From a bacterium (GTDB taxonomy: Bacteria; Cyanobacteriota; Sericytochromatia; S15B-MN24; UBA4093): a DNA stretch of 64,000 nt. Where the stretch lies: positions 479,001 to 543,000 of the forward strand of contig JAGIBK010000002.1 of assembly GCA_017744355.1 (NCBI GenBank). The letters run 5' to 3'. Both the position numbers and the translations under genes were made by a program. Of the stretch, positions 34,246 to 44,255 are shown piece after piece; within the stretch, counting starts at the first letter, position 1; every line of letters begins with the position of its first letter. Under the pieces are notes generated by a model, which saw only the letters and a program-made list of their open reading frames with translations, did not search any database and was not told the DNA's origin.

Positions 34246-35526
34246 TTGCAACTGCATCATCGAGTCGCGCTCGCGGTCGCGAGTGGCCTGCTCCTGATCC
34301 CCCTTTCGGGCTGCCCCGATCCGAGCGCAACGAATCAGGCAAACACGCCGGATGAGCAAGGGAAGTCCGATCAGACGCTTCAGGGCAACCTTCACGAGGG
34401 GGAGATCAAGGCCGACCAGACGTGGACGAAGGCGGCCAGCCCCCACATCGTTCGAGGCACCCTCTATGTCCAGAGCGCCCAGGGAGCGACCCTGACCATC
34501 GAGCCGGGTGCCGAGGTGCGATTCGAGCCGGGCGCTGCCCTCCACGTGGGCTGGAACGACACGGGCATCCTCAAGGCCGTGGGAACCGCCACCGAGAGCA
34601 TCACCTTCACCACCACCCAGGCGAGCAAGGTCCCGGGAGCCTGGGGGCAGATCTATGTCGGCAATGGTGGCGCTTCGACGATCCTGAGCCACTGCAAGAT
34701 CATGTACGGAGGCGGCACGGGCAAAGAGGCGAATGACAGCGCGCTCTACGTCAACGGCGAGGGCAACAAGCCCACCGTCAGGAACTGCACCTTCGAGAAC
34801 AACGCCGGCATTGCGGTCTCGGCGTTCGACACGTCCTTCACCGCCTTCGAGAACAACACCATCACCACCAGCGGCGAGAATCCTATCCAGCTGAGCCCGG
34901 AAGCGGCTGGCTCTCTGGGGGCGGGCAATCGCCTGACGGGGAACGGCAACGACACTGTCCTGCTCACGGCCGGGACCGTATCGAAGAGCGTGCGCTGGCG
35001 CAACCACGGCATTCCGTACCGCGTCATGGGGACCGTCTTCGTTCAGCACGCGAGCAACGCCCCTGTCTTGACCGTCGATCCCGGGTCCGTGGTTCAGTTC
35101 GCGCATGAGGCTGCCCTCTCCGTCGCTTATTCCGGAATGGGCGCCCTCCATGCGGTCGGCACGAGCGCCGAGGCGAGCGAGAGCATCACCTTTACGAGCT
35201 TGCCGAGCAACAAGGCGCCCGGCGCCTGGAGTGGGATCTACATGGGGGATGCGACCGTCGATGGTGCAGAGAACAACACCAGCTCTACTCGCTTGCGGTA
35301 CGTCACCATCGAGTATGCCGGTGACTCCGGAAATTTCGGGGCCAACCTCTACGTCGACAGCTGCAAACCGCTGCTCGAGAAACTGACCCTCCGGAAGTCC
35401 GCCGGGGTGGGCATCCAGCTCGTGGGCGAACTCGCAACCATCCCGGTCGAGAGCCTCTTCTCGGACTCGAGCAAGATCACCTACGACAATAACGCCGTGG
35501 GGACTTACCTCTACCCCGAGCAATAG
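34246..35526 (+). CDS. Lipoprotein with a duplicated beta-helix-like domain
   Basis: A 426-residue predicted lipoprotein; the signal ends LIPLSGC. The mature part has the short repeated strands of a right-handed parallel beta-helix, with NCTFENNAGIAVSAF and LRYVTIEYAGDSG rungs. A stretch of about 80 residues occurs twice (from about 68 and about 258): each copy has a GTxxVQ start, a VDPG/IEPG turn, then ESITFT...PGAW.xIYxG. Bacterial proteins of this kind often bind or process polysaccharide, but no active site is visible. The start is a TTG at 34246 behind a perfect GGAGGT at 34232-34237. A strong terminator follows. Confidence 0.85.
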   Translation: MQLHHRVALAVASGLLLIPLSGCPDPSATNQANTPDEQGKSDQTLQGNLHEGEIKADQTWTKAASPHIVRGTLYVQSAQGATLTIEPGAEVRFEPGAALHVGWNDTGILKAVGTATESITFTTTQASKVPGAWGQIYVGNGGASTILSHCKIMYGGGTGKEANDSALYVNGEGNKPTVRNCTFENNAGIAVSAFDTSFTAFENNTITTSGENPIQLSPEAAGSLGAGNRLTGNGNDTVLLTAGTVSKSVRWRNHGIPYRVMGTVFVQHASNAPVLTVDPGSVVQFAHEAALSVAYSGMGALHAVGTSAEASESITFTSLPSNKAPGAWSGIYMGDATVDGAENNTSSTRLRYVTIEYAGDSGNFGANLYVDSCKPLLEKLTLRKSAGVGIQLVGELATIPVESLFSDSSKITYDNNAVGTYLYPEQ

Positions 35527-35545
35527 GCCGAGGATCCATCAGCGA

Positions 35546-35585
35546 AAAGGCCCGAGGCCCTGCAGATGCAGGGCCTCGGGCCTTT
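35546..35585. terminator. Bidirectional terminator between the beta-helix lipoprotein and KAS III genes
   Basis: A 19-bp stem (35546-35564 with 35567-35585) between two convergent genes. The outer AAAGG/CCTTT supplies a T-run in both directions. Confidence 0.85.
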
Positions 35586-35598
35586 CTTGTGCCGTCGA

Positions 35599-36723
35599 TC
35601 AGGCGCGCTTGACCACGACGCTGCCCACCGAGTAGCCCGCCCCGAAGGACGAGATGACGCCGCAAGCGCCCGGCTCGAGGTCCGCGTGGTGAAGGTGGAA
35701 GGCGATGATCGAGCCAGCCGAGCTGGTGTTGGCGTAGCGATCGAGGATGATGGGGGCCTCCTCGGCGCTCGCCTCGCGACCGAGCAGACGCTTGGAGATC
35801 AGCTGGTTCATGCCCAGGTTGGCCTGATGCAGCCAGAGGCGCGACAGGTCGCTCGGAGCGAGCGAAAGGGCTTCCAGGTGGCTTGCGATGTGCTCGGCCA
35901 CCATGGGGCAGACCTCCTTGAAGACCTTGCGCCCCTGCTGGACAAAGAGCTTGTCCGGCTGCCCGATGCCGCGCTCGTCCGTGCGGTTGAGGAAGCCGAA
36001 GTTGTTGCGGATGTTGTTGCTGAAGACGGTCGCAAGCTTGCACCCGAGCACCTCGAAGCGCACGGGGGCCTTCGCGAGGTCGGCGCGTTCGAGCACCAGG
36101 GCGGTGCAAGCGTCGCCGAAGATGAAGTGGCTGTCCCGGTCGCGGAAGTTGAGGTGCGCCGAGCAGATCTCGGGGTTGACCACGAGCGCGCGCCGGGCCT
36201 GGCCCGACTGGATGGCGTTGACGGCCGTCTGGATAGCGAAGGTGGCAGATGAGCAGGCCACGTTCATGTCGAAGGCGAAGCCCTGAATCCCGAGGGCGCC
36301 CTGGACCTCGATTGAGACTGCCGGGTAGGGGCGTTGCATGTTGGAGCACGCGACCAGGACCATGTCGATGTCGCTTGCCTCGCACCCGGCACGGCTCAGG
36401 GCCTCGCGGGCGGCCTGCACGGCCATCTCCGCCTGGACCGAGGCTTCCTCGTTGGAGCGCTCGGGCAGGCGCGGGCACATGCGCGCCGGGTCCAAGACCC
36501 CCTCGGCGTCCATCAGAAAGCGGCTCTGGATGCCGGAAGCCTTGACGATGAACTCCGCGCTCGAGGGCTGGAGAGCCTCGCGGGCGCCGGAGGCGATCGC
36601 CTCGGCGTGCTCGAGGTTGTGGGCCTCCACGTACGCGTTGAAGGAGGCGACCAGTGCTTCGTTGCTCACCGCGTGGGGCGGGGTGAAGAGGCCGGTGCCG
36701 CTGATGACGACCTGGTGCTGCAT
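35599..36723 (-). CDS. Beta-ketoacyl-ACP synthase III-like enzyme
   Basis: A 374-residue thiolase-fold condensing enzyme. The catalytic triad is Cys157 (NVACSSATF), His299 (WLHQAN) and Asn332 (YANTSSAGS), as in FabH. It is about 50 residues longer than FabH because of an insertion near residues 25-90 (YVEAHNLEHAEAIASGAREA...NEEASVQAEM); this longer group is seen in several phyla and may use a different primer than acetyl-CoA. No other fatty-acid gene is next to it, so a role in a special lipid or in general fatty-acid initiation cannot be separated. A shared terminator closes it. Confidence 0.88.
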   Translation of the reverse strand: MQHQVVISGTGLFTPPHAVSNEALVASFNAYVEAHNLEHAEAIASGAREALQPSSAEFIVKASGIQSRFLMDAEGVLDPARMCPRLPERSNEEASVQAEMAVQAAREALSRAGCEASDIDMVLVACSNMQRPYPAVSIEVQGALGIQGFAFDMNVACSSATFAIQTAVNAIQSGQARRALVVNPEICSAHLNFRDRDSHFIFGDACTALVLERADLAKAPVRFEVLGCKLATVFSNNIRNNFGFLNRTDERGIGQPDKLFVQQGRKVFKEVCPMVAEHIASHLEALSLAPSDLSRLWLHQANLGMNQLISKRLLGREASAEEAPIILDRYANTSSAGSIIAFHLHHADLEPGACGVISSFGAGYSVGSVVVKRA

Positions 36724-36794
36724 GGAAGAGGGTCTCGCCTTCTGGGTTCGAGGGGATAGGGTGTGTGCCCTCGATGATACACCAAGCGTGATAT

Positions 36795-38027
36795 TTAGGG
36801 CGCCTCGGGGCTAAGCTGCGCCTTGGGGCGGGCGGCGAGCGTGCGGTAGAGGATCAAGCCGACGAGGCCGCAGGTACCGATGATCCCCGCCATGGGCAGG
36901 GCGGAGCCGTCGTGCAGGCGCCCGACCAGGCTGCCGGCGACTGCCGCGAGCCCGAATTGGAGCGCTCCCATGACCGCTGCCGCGAGGCCGGCGCGCTTGC
37001 CGTGCTCCGCGAGGGCCGCGGCCGTGACGTTCGGGAAGACGAAGCCGAGGGCCGCCAGGTAGCCGAACAGCGGCAGGACCACGCCCCAGAAGCCGCCGAC
37101 CTTGAGCCCCACCAGCGTCGCGAGGCACAGCCCGAAGAAGGCGGGCAACTGGATGGTCAGTCCCAGGATGCCTTCGGGGGCACGGGTCTTGAGCAGCCGC
37201 CCGTTCACCTGGGACGCGGCGATGAGCCCCAGGGCGTTCGCCCCGAAGATCCAGCCGAAGGCCTCGGCCGGGACGTGGAAAAGCTCGATGAAGACGAAGG
37301 GCGAGCCCGAGATGTAGGCGAACATTCCCGCCTGGATCACGCCGCCTGCCAGGGTGAAGCCGAGGAAGCGGCGATCGGTGAGCAAGGACCGGTAGTCGCG
37401 CGTGAGCGAGGCGGCGGGCTCGGCCTGACGCTTGGCGGCATCGCGCGTCTCGGGCAGGGCGAGCGCGGCCAAGGCGAGGATCGCGAGTCCGAAGACGACG
37501 AGCCCGCCGAAGATGGCGCGCCAGCCCATTCCCATCATCAGGTAGCCGCCCACCAGCGGCGCGACGATGGGGGCGACCCCCATCACGAGCGTCATCAGGG
37601 AGAAGACTTGGGCGGCTTCGCGCGGCGGATAGAGGTCACGCACGATGGCGCGCGAGACCACGAGCGCCGCGCAGCCCCCCAGCGCCTGGAGCAGGCGGAA
37701 GGCGATGAGCGCGCCCGTGCTCGGCGCCAGGGCGCACCCCGCCGAGGCAAGCACGTAGAGCACCAGCCCCGAGATCAGCGGCCCCTTGCGGCCCAGCCGA
37801 TCGGAGAGCGGCCCGTAGATGAGCTGACCGAGGGCCAGACCGACGAAGAACAGCGCCAGCGTGAGCTGGACCGCCGCGGTGCTCGCGCCCAGGTCCCGGG
37901 CGATGGTCGGCAGGCTGGGCAGATACATGTCGATGGACATGGGGCCGATGGCCGTCAGGGCCCCCAACAGGGGGATCAGGCCACGGCGGCTCGTCTGGAC
38001 GGGAAGGCTCAGGGTGGAACTGGACAA
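36795..38027 (-). CDS. Bcr/CflA-type major facilitator efflux transporter
   Basis: A 410-residue, twelve-helix inner-membrane protein. GPMSIDMYLPSLPTIARDLG near residues 26-45 and the loop LSDRLGRKGPLI near 76-87 are signatures of the Bcr/CflA drug-resistance subfamily (proton antiporters for drugs or small metabolites). I prefer a TTG start at 38027, with GAGG six bases upstream, since the protein then begins close to the first helix as in relatives; a GTG at 38099 would add 24 residues with a poorly spaced ribosome-binding site. Confidence 0.88.
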   Translation of the reverse strand: MSSSTLSLPVQTSRRGLIPLLGALTAIGPMSIDMYLPSLPTIARDLGASTAAVQLTLALFFVGLALGQLIYGPLSDRLGRKGPLISGLVLYVLASAGCALAPSTGALIAFRLLQALGGCAALVVSRAIVRDLYPPREAAQVFSLMTLVMGVAPIVAPLVGGYLMMGMGWRAIFGGLVVFGLAILALAALALPETRDAAKRQAEPAASLTRDYRSLLTDRRFLGFTLAGGVIQAGMFAYISGSPFVFIELFHVPAEAFGWIFGANALGLIAASQVNGRLLKTRAPEGILGLTIQLPAFFGLCLATLVGLKVGGFWGVVLPLFGYLAALGFVFPNVTAAALAEHGKRAGLAAAVMGALQFGLAAVAGSLVGRLHDGSALPMAGIIGTCGLVGLILYRTLAARPKAQLSPEAP

Positions 38028-38155
38028 GGCGCCTCGATTCTTTGCGGGCAGGTAACCTGGGGCAGCGCAAAGCGAGGAGGGGACGAGCTTTGCGGCCACC
38101 CTTTATGTTACCACCGTTGTTTCAGAAATCGGTCGCTTGTCGACGCGCGCCAACG

Positions 38156-38785
38156 TCAAGATTCGTGTCGCATGCAGGCCGGCAAATGCGCGTCCTGGAA
38201 GCGGTGGCGCAGGGTGACGGCCTCGGCGGCGGGGTAGCCCGCTTTTTCGCTGGCCGCCTGGAGGCGCTCGGGGGAAAGCAAAGAGGCGAGAGGCTGCGGG
38301 ACCGAGGGGGTGAGCGTCAGGGCGAGGCGGAGCTGGGCTTCAAGCGCGGTGAGCTGCTCGCTCGAGAGGCTGCTGCGGGTGTTGCGGCGGCAGCCGGGCG
38401 CGCCGCAGTGGCAGGGGAAGAAGTCGTCCTCGCGGTGGTCTTCGAAGGTGCCGTAATCGTTGGTCAGCTGCTCGCCCATCCGGATGTCCCGGATGGCCAC
38501 CTCGAAGCCGTGGAGGGTGCCCAGGCAGTTGGGCTGGCAGGAGTGGTTCATCTGGCGGCCCAGATCCCAGATCAGGACGCGGTTGCCCTCGGCGTCGCCG
38601 TAGGTGTAACGCGCGAGCAGGTCGTCGTAGGCCGCAGGCAGCGCGGCAACCCGAGTGGGATCGAGCAGTTGATCGAGGGCGTCCTGCACCCAGATGACGG
38701 TGCCCATGGGGATGGGCGCCGTCGCGACCAGCCCGTGGCCGACCGCGGGCGAGATGAAGCGCAGGGCGGTGTCGGGGTGGATCAT
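38156..38785 (-). CDS. SET-domain protein lysine methyltransferase, second of a tandem pair
   Basis: A 209-residue SET-domain protein. It begins with the SET-N strand region (GHGLVATAPIPMGTVIWVQD), contains the catalytic/SAM motif MNHSCQPN (about residue 80) and YGTFED (about 112), and has a post-SET cysteine cluster CHCGAPGCR just after it, which would bind zinc with the SET cysteine. The C-terminal 60 residues are not recognised. The ATG overlaps the stop of its paralogue (ATGA). Bacterial SET proteins methylate lysines on protein targets; the target is unknown here. Confidence 0.87.
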   Translation of the reverse strand: MIHPDTALRFISPAVGHGLVATAPIPMGTVIWVQDALDQLLDPTRVAALPAAYDDLLARYTYGDAEGNRVLIWDLGRQMNHSCQPNCLGTLHGFEVAIRDIRMGEQLTNDYGTFEDHREDDFFPCHCGAPGCRRNTRSSLSSEQLTALEAQLRLALTLTPSVPQPLASLLSPERLQAASEKAGYPAAEAVTLRHRFQDAHLPACMRHES

Positions 38786-39423
38786 CGGCCGAGGGCCCAG
38801 AGCCCATCGCCGCTCTCCGGTCGCGCACGTTCGGGGGCCTGGTAAGCGCGGCTGCTGGGCAGCGGCACCTCGCGCCCTTCGCGCAGGGCGTCGGCCAGTG
38901 CCCGATCCGCCGGGCTCAGCTTGGCGTAGGGCAAGAGGGGCTGCGGGACCGAGAGAGCCCGCTGGAAGGCCTGCGCCGCCTCTCGGTCCCACTCGGGCCA
39001 GAGGGTCTCGAGATCGGCTGCGCTCACGCTGCCGCGGCAGCCGGGCGCGCCGCAGGCGCAGGCGAAGTCGCCCGTCATGTTGAGGGTGCCATACTCGCAG
39101 GTCAGCTGCTCGCCGGGCTGGATGTCGCGGATGGCGATCTCGAACGCCTCGCCGACGCTGCGGCTCGTGGGGCGGCACGAGTGGTTCATGTAGCGGCCGA
39201 AGTCCCAGCAGAGGATGAAGTCGCCCGCCGCGTCGACGTAGGCGTACTTCTCGAGCTGGGCGCGGAGCAGGTCAGGCAGGGCCCGGACCTCGTCGGGCGA
39301 GAGGATGCGGTCGAAGGCATCCAGCGCCCAGATGATGGTGCCCGCCGGGATGAACGCCGTGGTGAAGACCCCGTAGCCGATCGCGTCGTCGATGAAGCGT
39401 AACTCGGTCGCTGGATGGATCAT
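38782..39423 (-). CDS. SET-domain protein lysine methyltransferase, first of a tandem pair
   Basis: A 213-residue paralogue of the gene downstream. It starts MIHPATELRFIDDAIGYGVF, which aligns directly with MIHPDTALRFISPAVGHGLV of the other copy. The motifs are MNHSCRPT, CEYGTLN and CACGAPGCRG. Both copies keep the SAM and zinc residues, so both may be active. The pair is translationally coupled and probably arose by duplication. The start has an A/G-rich GAAAGGCTGC upstream. No adjacent candidate substrate gene is obvious. Confidence 0.87.
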   Translation of the reverse strand: MIHPATELRFIDDAIGYGVFTTAFIPAGTIIWALDAFDRILSPDEVRALPDLLRAQLEKYAYVDAAGDFILCWDFGRYMNHSCRPTSRSVGEAFEIAIRDIQPGEQLTCEYGTLNMTGDFACACGAPGCRGSVSAADLETLWPEWDREAAQAFQRALSVPQPLLPYAKLSPADRALADALREGREVPLPSSRAYQAPERARPESGDGLWALGR

Positions 39424-39589
39424 GGCGCAGCCTTTCGAGGGGGCGATGTTGCGATATAAAAGTTAACGAATCATTCTAGCGCGCCCACCTCGTCAGGCGT
39501 CAAGGGCGAGCCCAATCACCTTGCTCGTTGCTGACGATCCGGCCGAGTCGAGGCCGATTCACGGGAGGTCGACGAAACGATAAGGCAAG

Positions 39590-39622
39590 ACAGCGGGCCA
39601 CCCGATCCGGGTGGCCCGCTGT
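39590..39622. terminator. Terminator after the acidic lipoprotein gene
   Basis: A perfect 15-bp stem (39590-39604 with 39608-39622) with a 3-base loop, 21 bases beyond the stop codon of the minus-strand lipoprotein gene. The rest of 39424-39643 contains nothing else I can name. Confidence 0.75.
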
Positions 39623-39643
39623 TCGTCTTGGCTTGAGGGGCTC

Positions 39644-40702
39644 TTAGAAGGCGCCGAGGTAGACGTTGTCGATGACCGGAGCGCTCATCTTGTCGGTACC
39701 GAGGTAGTAGTCGTAGGTGTAGCGGAAGCGAACCTTGACGGTGCTGGTCTTGTAGGCGCTGAGGTCAACTTCGACGCGCTTCCAGTCGGTCTGGTTGGCG
39801 GTCTGGTCGTAGACCTGGCTCCAGGTGGCGCCGCCGTCGGCCGAGGCATCGACCTGGAACTTCGCGGTCTTGAAGTAGTTCTGGGCGGTGAACTTGGAAA
39901 GGTCGAAGCGGAGGGCCGAGCGAGCGTTGCCCGAGAGGTTGGCGTTGCTGGCGAGGGTCAGGGCGTAGGTACCGGTCTCGGTGACCTGGCCGTCGCTGCC
40001 GCCGGGGGTGGCGCCCTTGGCGCCGCCGTTGGCCGCGAAGGTCGAGGCGTTCCAGTTGGTGGTCGCCGCAGTGGCGCTGCTGTAGCTGCTCTTGGTCCAG
40101 CTCGCCTGCCACTTGCCGAGGCCGCCCTCGAAGTCGTCGCTGAAGGCCGCGGCGACAGGGGCCGGGGTGGCGACGGGCGCGGGGGTCGGGGTGGCGATGG
40201 GAGCCGGGGTCGAGGAGTCGTCGCCTTCGATGGTGACGCCGAGGTCGAGGCCACCGAGGACGGGCTGGTTGGTCTTGAGGTTGATCTTCATCGAGAGGGG
40301 GGTGACCTTGCCCTCTTCGACCTGGACGCCTTCCTGGATGAGGCCGCCGAGGTAGCCGTAGCTCTGGTCGAGGGCATCCACGCGGACGGTGTAGGTGTCG
40401 CCCTTGAGGCCGTTGAAGGACACGTCCTTGCTCATGGGCCAGCCGATGGTCTGGCTGACGGTGCCCTGCTTGCCGTTGTAGCTGACGACGTGGATCGAGA
40501 GGTAGCGGACGTCGCTCGCGGCGGCGGCGGTCTGGTAGCCGGCGCGCTTGATGATGATGCCGCCGCCCTGCTGGGCCATATCGAGGGTCATCGAGCGGTC
40601 GCCGGTCTCGGCGACGGGGGCCAGAGGATAGGAGCCGCAACCCGTGAGCGCCGCGATGGCGGCACCGAACACGATGAACTTGCTGGCGGTCTTCTTGAAC
40701 AT
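39644..40702 (-). CDS. Lipoprotein with a Pro/Ala/Thr linker and a C-terminal beta-sandwich-like domain
   Basis: A 352-residue predicted lipoprotein (AAIAALTGC lipobox). The N-terminal half (about 30-155) is beta-rich (VRYLSIHVVSYNGKQGTV, YTVRVDALDQSYG). A linker of Pro, Thr and Ala (STPAPIATPTPAPVATPAP) follows near 160-180. The C-terminal half begins FSDDFEGGLGKWQASW and ends with SAPVIDNVYLGAF, the pattern of concanavalin-like or carbohydrate-binding-type domains often found on secreted enzymes (FDDFExGxxxW...IDNV). No catalytic site was seen. The ATG at 40702 is preceded by GGGAG. Confidence 0.82.
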   Translation of the reverse strand: MFKKTASKFIVFGAAIAALTGCGSYPLAPVAETGDRSMTLDMAQQGGGIIIKRAGYQTAAAASDVRYLSIHVVSYNGKQGTVSQTIGWPMSKDVSFNGLKGDTYTVRVDALDQSYGYLGGLIQEGVQVEEGKVTPLSMKINLKTNQPVLGGLDLGVTIEGDDSSTPAPIATPTPAPVATPAPVAAAFSDDFEGGLGKWQASWTKSSYSSATAATTNWNASTFAANGGAKGATPGGSDGQVTETGTYALTLASNANLSGNARSALRFDLSKFTAQNYFKTAKFQVDASADGGATWSQVYDQTANQTDWKRVEVDLSAYKTSTVKVRFRYTYDYYLGTDKMSAPVIDNVYLGAF

Positions 40703-40802
40703 TGCGCTCCCATCCTTTCGGACTGTGGTCCTCACACCAGTGTTATCCGCGGGTGGGAGTGAAATGTTCTTATGACCGAGTTAAGGTTACTCTTTCAGGG
40801 TG

Positions 40803-42239
40803 TTAAGATTGCGTACGTTGCAGGGTGCGGCGGTCGATCTTGCCGCTGCCCAGCCGCGGCAGCGCGTCCAGGACGGTGATGTCGCGGGGCAGCTTGTAGC
40901 GGGCGAGGCCTTGCGCGAGCTGGGCCCGCAGGGCCGAGACGCTGAGCCCCGGGTCGCGCAGCACCACGAAGGCGACGGGGACCTGGCCCCAGGTCGGGTC
41001 GGGGGCGCCGACCACGGCGGCCTCGGCCACTCCCGGGTGGCGTTCGAGGGCTTGCTCGATCTCCGAAGGGTAGACGTTCTCGCCGCCCGAGACGATGAGG
41101 TCGGTGCGTCGGGCGAGCACGTGCAGGCAGCCCTGCGCGTCCAGGTAGCCGTCGTCGCCGGTCCGAAGCCAGCCGTCGACCTTGGCGGCGGCCGTCGCAG
41201 CGGGGTTGTGCAGGTACTCCTCGAAGACGGTCGGGCTGCGCACCTCGATCGCACCGGGGGTGCCGGTGGGAAGGGGAAGGCGCGCCTCGTCCACGATGCG
41301 CACGTCGGTGCCCATCAGCGGGGTACCTGAGCTTGCGCGCTCGCTGTCGCTCGCACCGAGCCGCGTGAGGGTCACATGGGAGCAGGCCTCGGTCATGCCG
41401 TAGGTCGGCAGGGCCTGGGGGCAGCGCTCGACCAGGTCGAAGGGGATGGGGGCGCCGCCGACCAGGATGGCGCGCACGCTCGAAGGCAGCGGGCGATCGC
41501 CCCACTGGTCCAGCATGCGACGCAGCATGGTGGGGACCACCGAGAGCATGCTCGCCCCGTCGTCGCGCATAGCCTGGATCATGGCCTCGGGCGAGAAGCG
41601 ATCGTGCAGGATGACGGTGGCTTGCGCCAGCGCGCAGCGGTGGACGATGTTGAGGCCCCCCACGTGGAACATGGGCATGGCAAGCAGCCAGCGATCGCGC
41701 GGGTTCAGCCCGAGGGCCGCCGCCGAGGCCGTGGCGCTCGCGAGCTGGTTGGCCCAGGTGAGGACGACGGCCTTGGGGCGGCCCGTGGTCCCCGAGGTGA
41801 ACAGGATGGTGTGGGCTCGATCGGGGTCGAGGGTGTCGGGGATGGCGGGGCTTTCGTCCTCGCTGAAGGCCTCGGCGAGAGGCACGACCCGGAAGCGCTC
41901 GCGGATGCCGCGCGAGAGCCGATCCGCGTCGGCGAGCACGAGGCGGGCGCCCGCATGCTCAAGTTGCCAGGCGATTTCCTCGTCGGTGAGGCGCAAGTTG
42001 AGCGGCAGGAGGATGGCCCCGAGGCGGCCGAGCGCGTGGGCTGCCGCGGCCCAGTCCGGATGGTTGGCCCCCCAGACGGCGACCACGTCGCCCTCGCGCA
42101 CGCCGAGGGCCGCGAGGGTGGCGGCGGCGCGCACGACCCTGCGATCGAGCATCTCGTAGGTCGTGACCTCCCCCTTGAAGAGGATGGCCGGCTGGTGTGG
42201 GCGCAGGCGGCGCGCCTGGGCGGTGGGGTGGCTCAGCAT
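40803..42239 (-). CDS. menE: o-Succinylbenzoate-CoA ligase
   Basis: A 478-residue ANL-superfamily enzyme that activates o-succinylbenzoate to its CoA thioester. The ATP P-loop is ILFTSGTTGRPKAV (about 148-161), then PTYGMTEA (about 282), the hinge region GDDGYLDAQG (about 370) and the C-terminal catalytic Lys in RLGSGKIDRRT (about 463). Last gene of the menaquinone row; its ATG overlaps the menC stop by 7 bases. Family assignment between MenE and general acyl-CoA ligases rests on the context of the men genes. Confidence 0.92.
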   Translation of the reverse strand: MLSHPTAQARRLRPHQPAILFKGEVTTYEMLDRRVVRAAATLAALGVREGDVVAVWGANHPDWAAAAHALGRLGAILLPLNLRLTDEEIAWQLEHAGARLVLADADRLSRGIRERFRVVPLAEAFSEDESPAIPDTLDPDRAHTILFTSGTTGRPKAVVLTWANQLASATASAAALGLNPRDRWLLAMPMFHVGGLNIVHRCALAQATVILHDRFSPEAMIQAMRDDGASMLSVVPTMLRRMLDQWGDRPLPSSVRAILVGGAPIPFDLVERCPQALPTYGMTEACSHVTLTRLGASDSERASSGTPLMGTDVRIVDEARLPLPTGTPGAIEVRSPTVFEEYLHNPAATAAAKVDGWLRTGDDGYLDAQGCLHVLARRTDLIVSGGENVYPSEIEQALERHPGVAEAAVVGAPDPTWGQVPVAFVVLRDPGLSVSALRAQLAQGLARYKLPRDITVLDALPRLGSGKIDRRTLQRTQS

Positions 42240-43332
42240 CGTTCGAGGCTCCTGGTCAGGGCGGTGTGCGCGGGCTCGGGGGGGCAGACGCCGAGCCCCG
42301 GCCCCTCGGGCCGCACGAGCGCGCCTTTGCGAAGCCGAAGCGGGCCATCCGCATCGGGTGCGTCGAGGAGCGCGAGGGTGGAGAGACCGGCGGGCTCGGG
42401 CCCATCGAGGGCGCAGGCCAGGTGCAGGGCCGCGGCGACGCCTACGAGCCGATCGAGGCTCGAGGTCACGACGGTGCGCAGCCCCTGCCGCTGGGCTTCT
42501 TGTGCGAGCGCGTGGGCGACGCCCAGGCCCCCGAGCAGCATGGGCTTGAGCACGAGGGCATCGACGGCTTGCTCTGCGATGAGGCGATGGGCGGTTTCGG
42601 CATCCAGCAGGGCTTCGTCCGCAGCGATGGGGACGCCGCGATGGCGCAGCGCCGCGAAATCGGCACCGGCCACTGGTTGCTCCAAGAGGTCGATCCCCAA
42701 GGGGGCGAAGGCCTCGATGGCGGTTATCGCTTCGGCCTCTTGCCACGCGCCGTTGGCGTCGAGCCTCAGGCGGATCGCGGGGAAGCGCGCGCGCAGGGCA
42801 CTGACCCGAGCGAGATCCGTCGCGAGGGGGGCAGCGCCGACCTTGAGTTTGAAGGTCTTGAAGCCTTCGGCGATAGCCCGCTCCCCTTCTGCGATCGCGC
42901 CTTCGGGGTCGGTGGACGTGAGCAGGCGCTGCAGCTCGGCCTCGGGCGCGGGGGTTCGTGAGAAGGCTTGCGCGAGCGCGTGGCCATCGCGCTTGGTTAG
43001 CGCATCCAGGAGCGCGAGCTCGACCCCCGCGTGGACGCAGGGCGTATGGGCGAGCGTGAGGCCTGCTTCCTTGAGGGCCGCGGCGACCCCTTCGAGGCTG
43101 GGCTCGGTAAGCGAAAGCGGGCACTCCGCAAGCTTAGCAAAGGTGCTCGCTGCCATCTCGTAGGCCTCGCCGCCGAAACCCGGCAGGGGGGCGACTTCTC
43201 CGAACCCCAGAGACCCCGCTTCGTCCCGGACGGCCACCCACCAGCCCCGGCGGTGCGTGTAGACGGCGCTGCCGGTCACGAGCGGGCGCTTGAACCTCAC
43301 CTCGTAGGGGGCATAGGCGAGGCGAAAGCGGC

Positions 43333-43336
<4 letters not shown>
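42233..43336 (-). CDS. menC: o-Succinylbenzoate synthase
   Basis: A 367-residue enolase-superfamily dehydratase that makes o-succinylbenzoate from SHCHC. It has the KxK motif (FKTFKLKVG, near 160), the metal ligands in RLDANGAW (near 192), LLEQPV (near 218) and ADEAL (near 242), and the second-face lysine in VLKPMLLGG (near 265). It starts with GTG at 43336, overlapping the menA stop (GTGA). Context between menA and menE supports MenC over other muconate-cycloisomerase-like enzymes. Confidence 0.92.
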
Positions 43337-44232
<896 letters not shown>

Positions 44233-44255
44233 GGGCGCTGCGTGTTCCTTACGGC

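Noticed and set aside
36724..36794. Possible gene between KAS III and the MFS transporter
   Set aside because: Only 71 bases without a credible reading frame.
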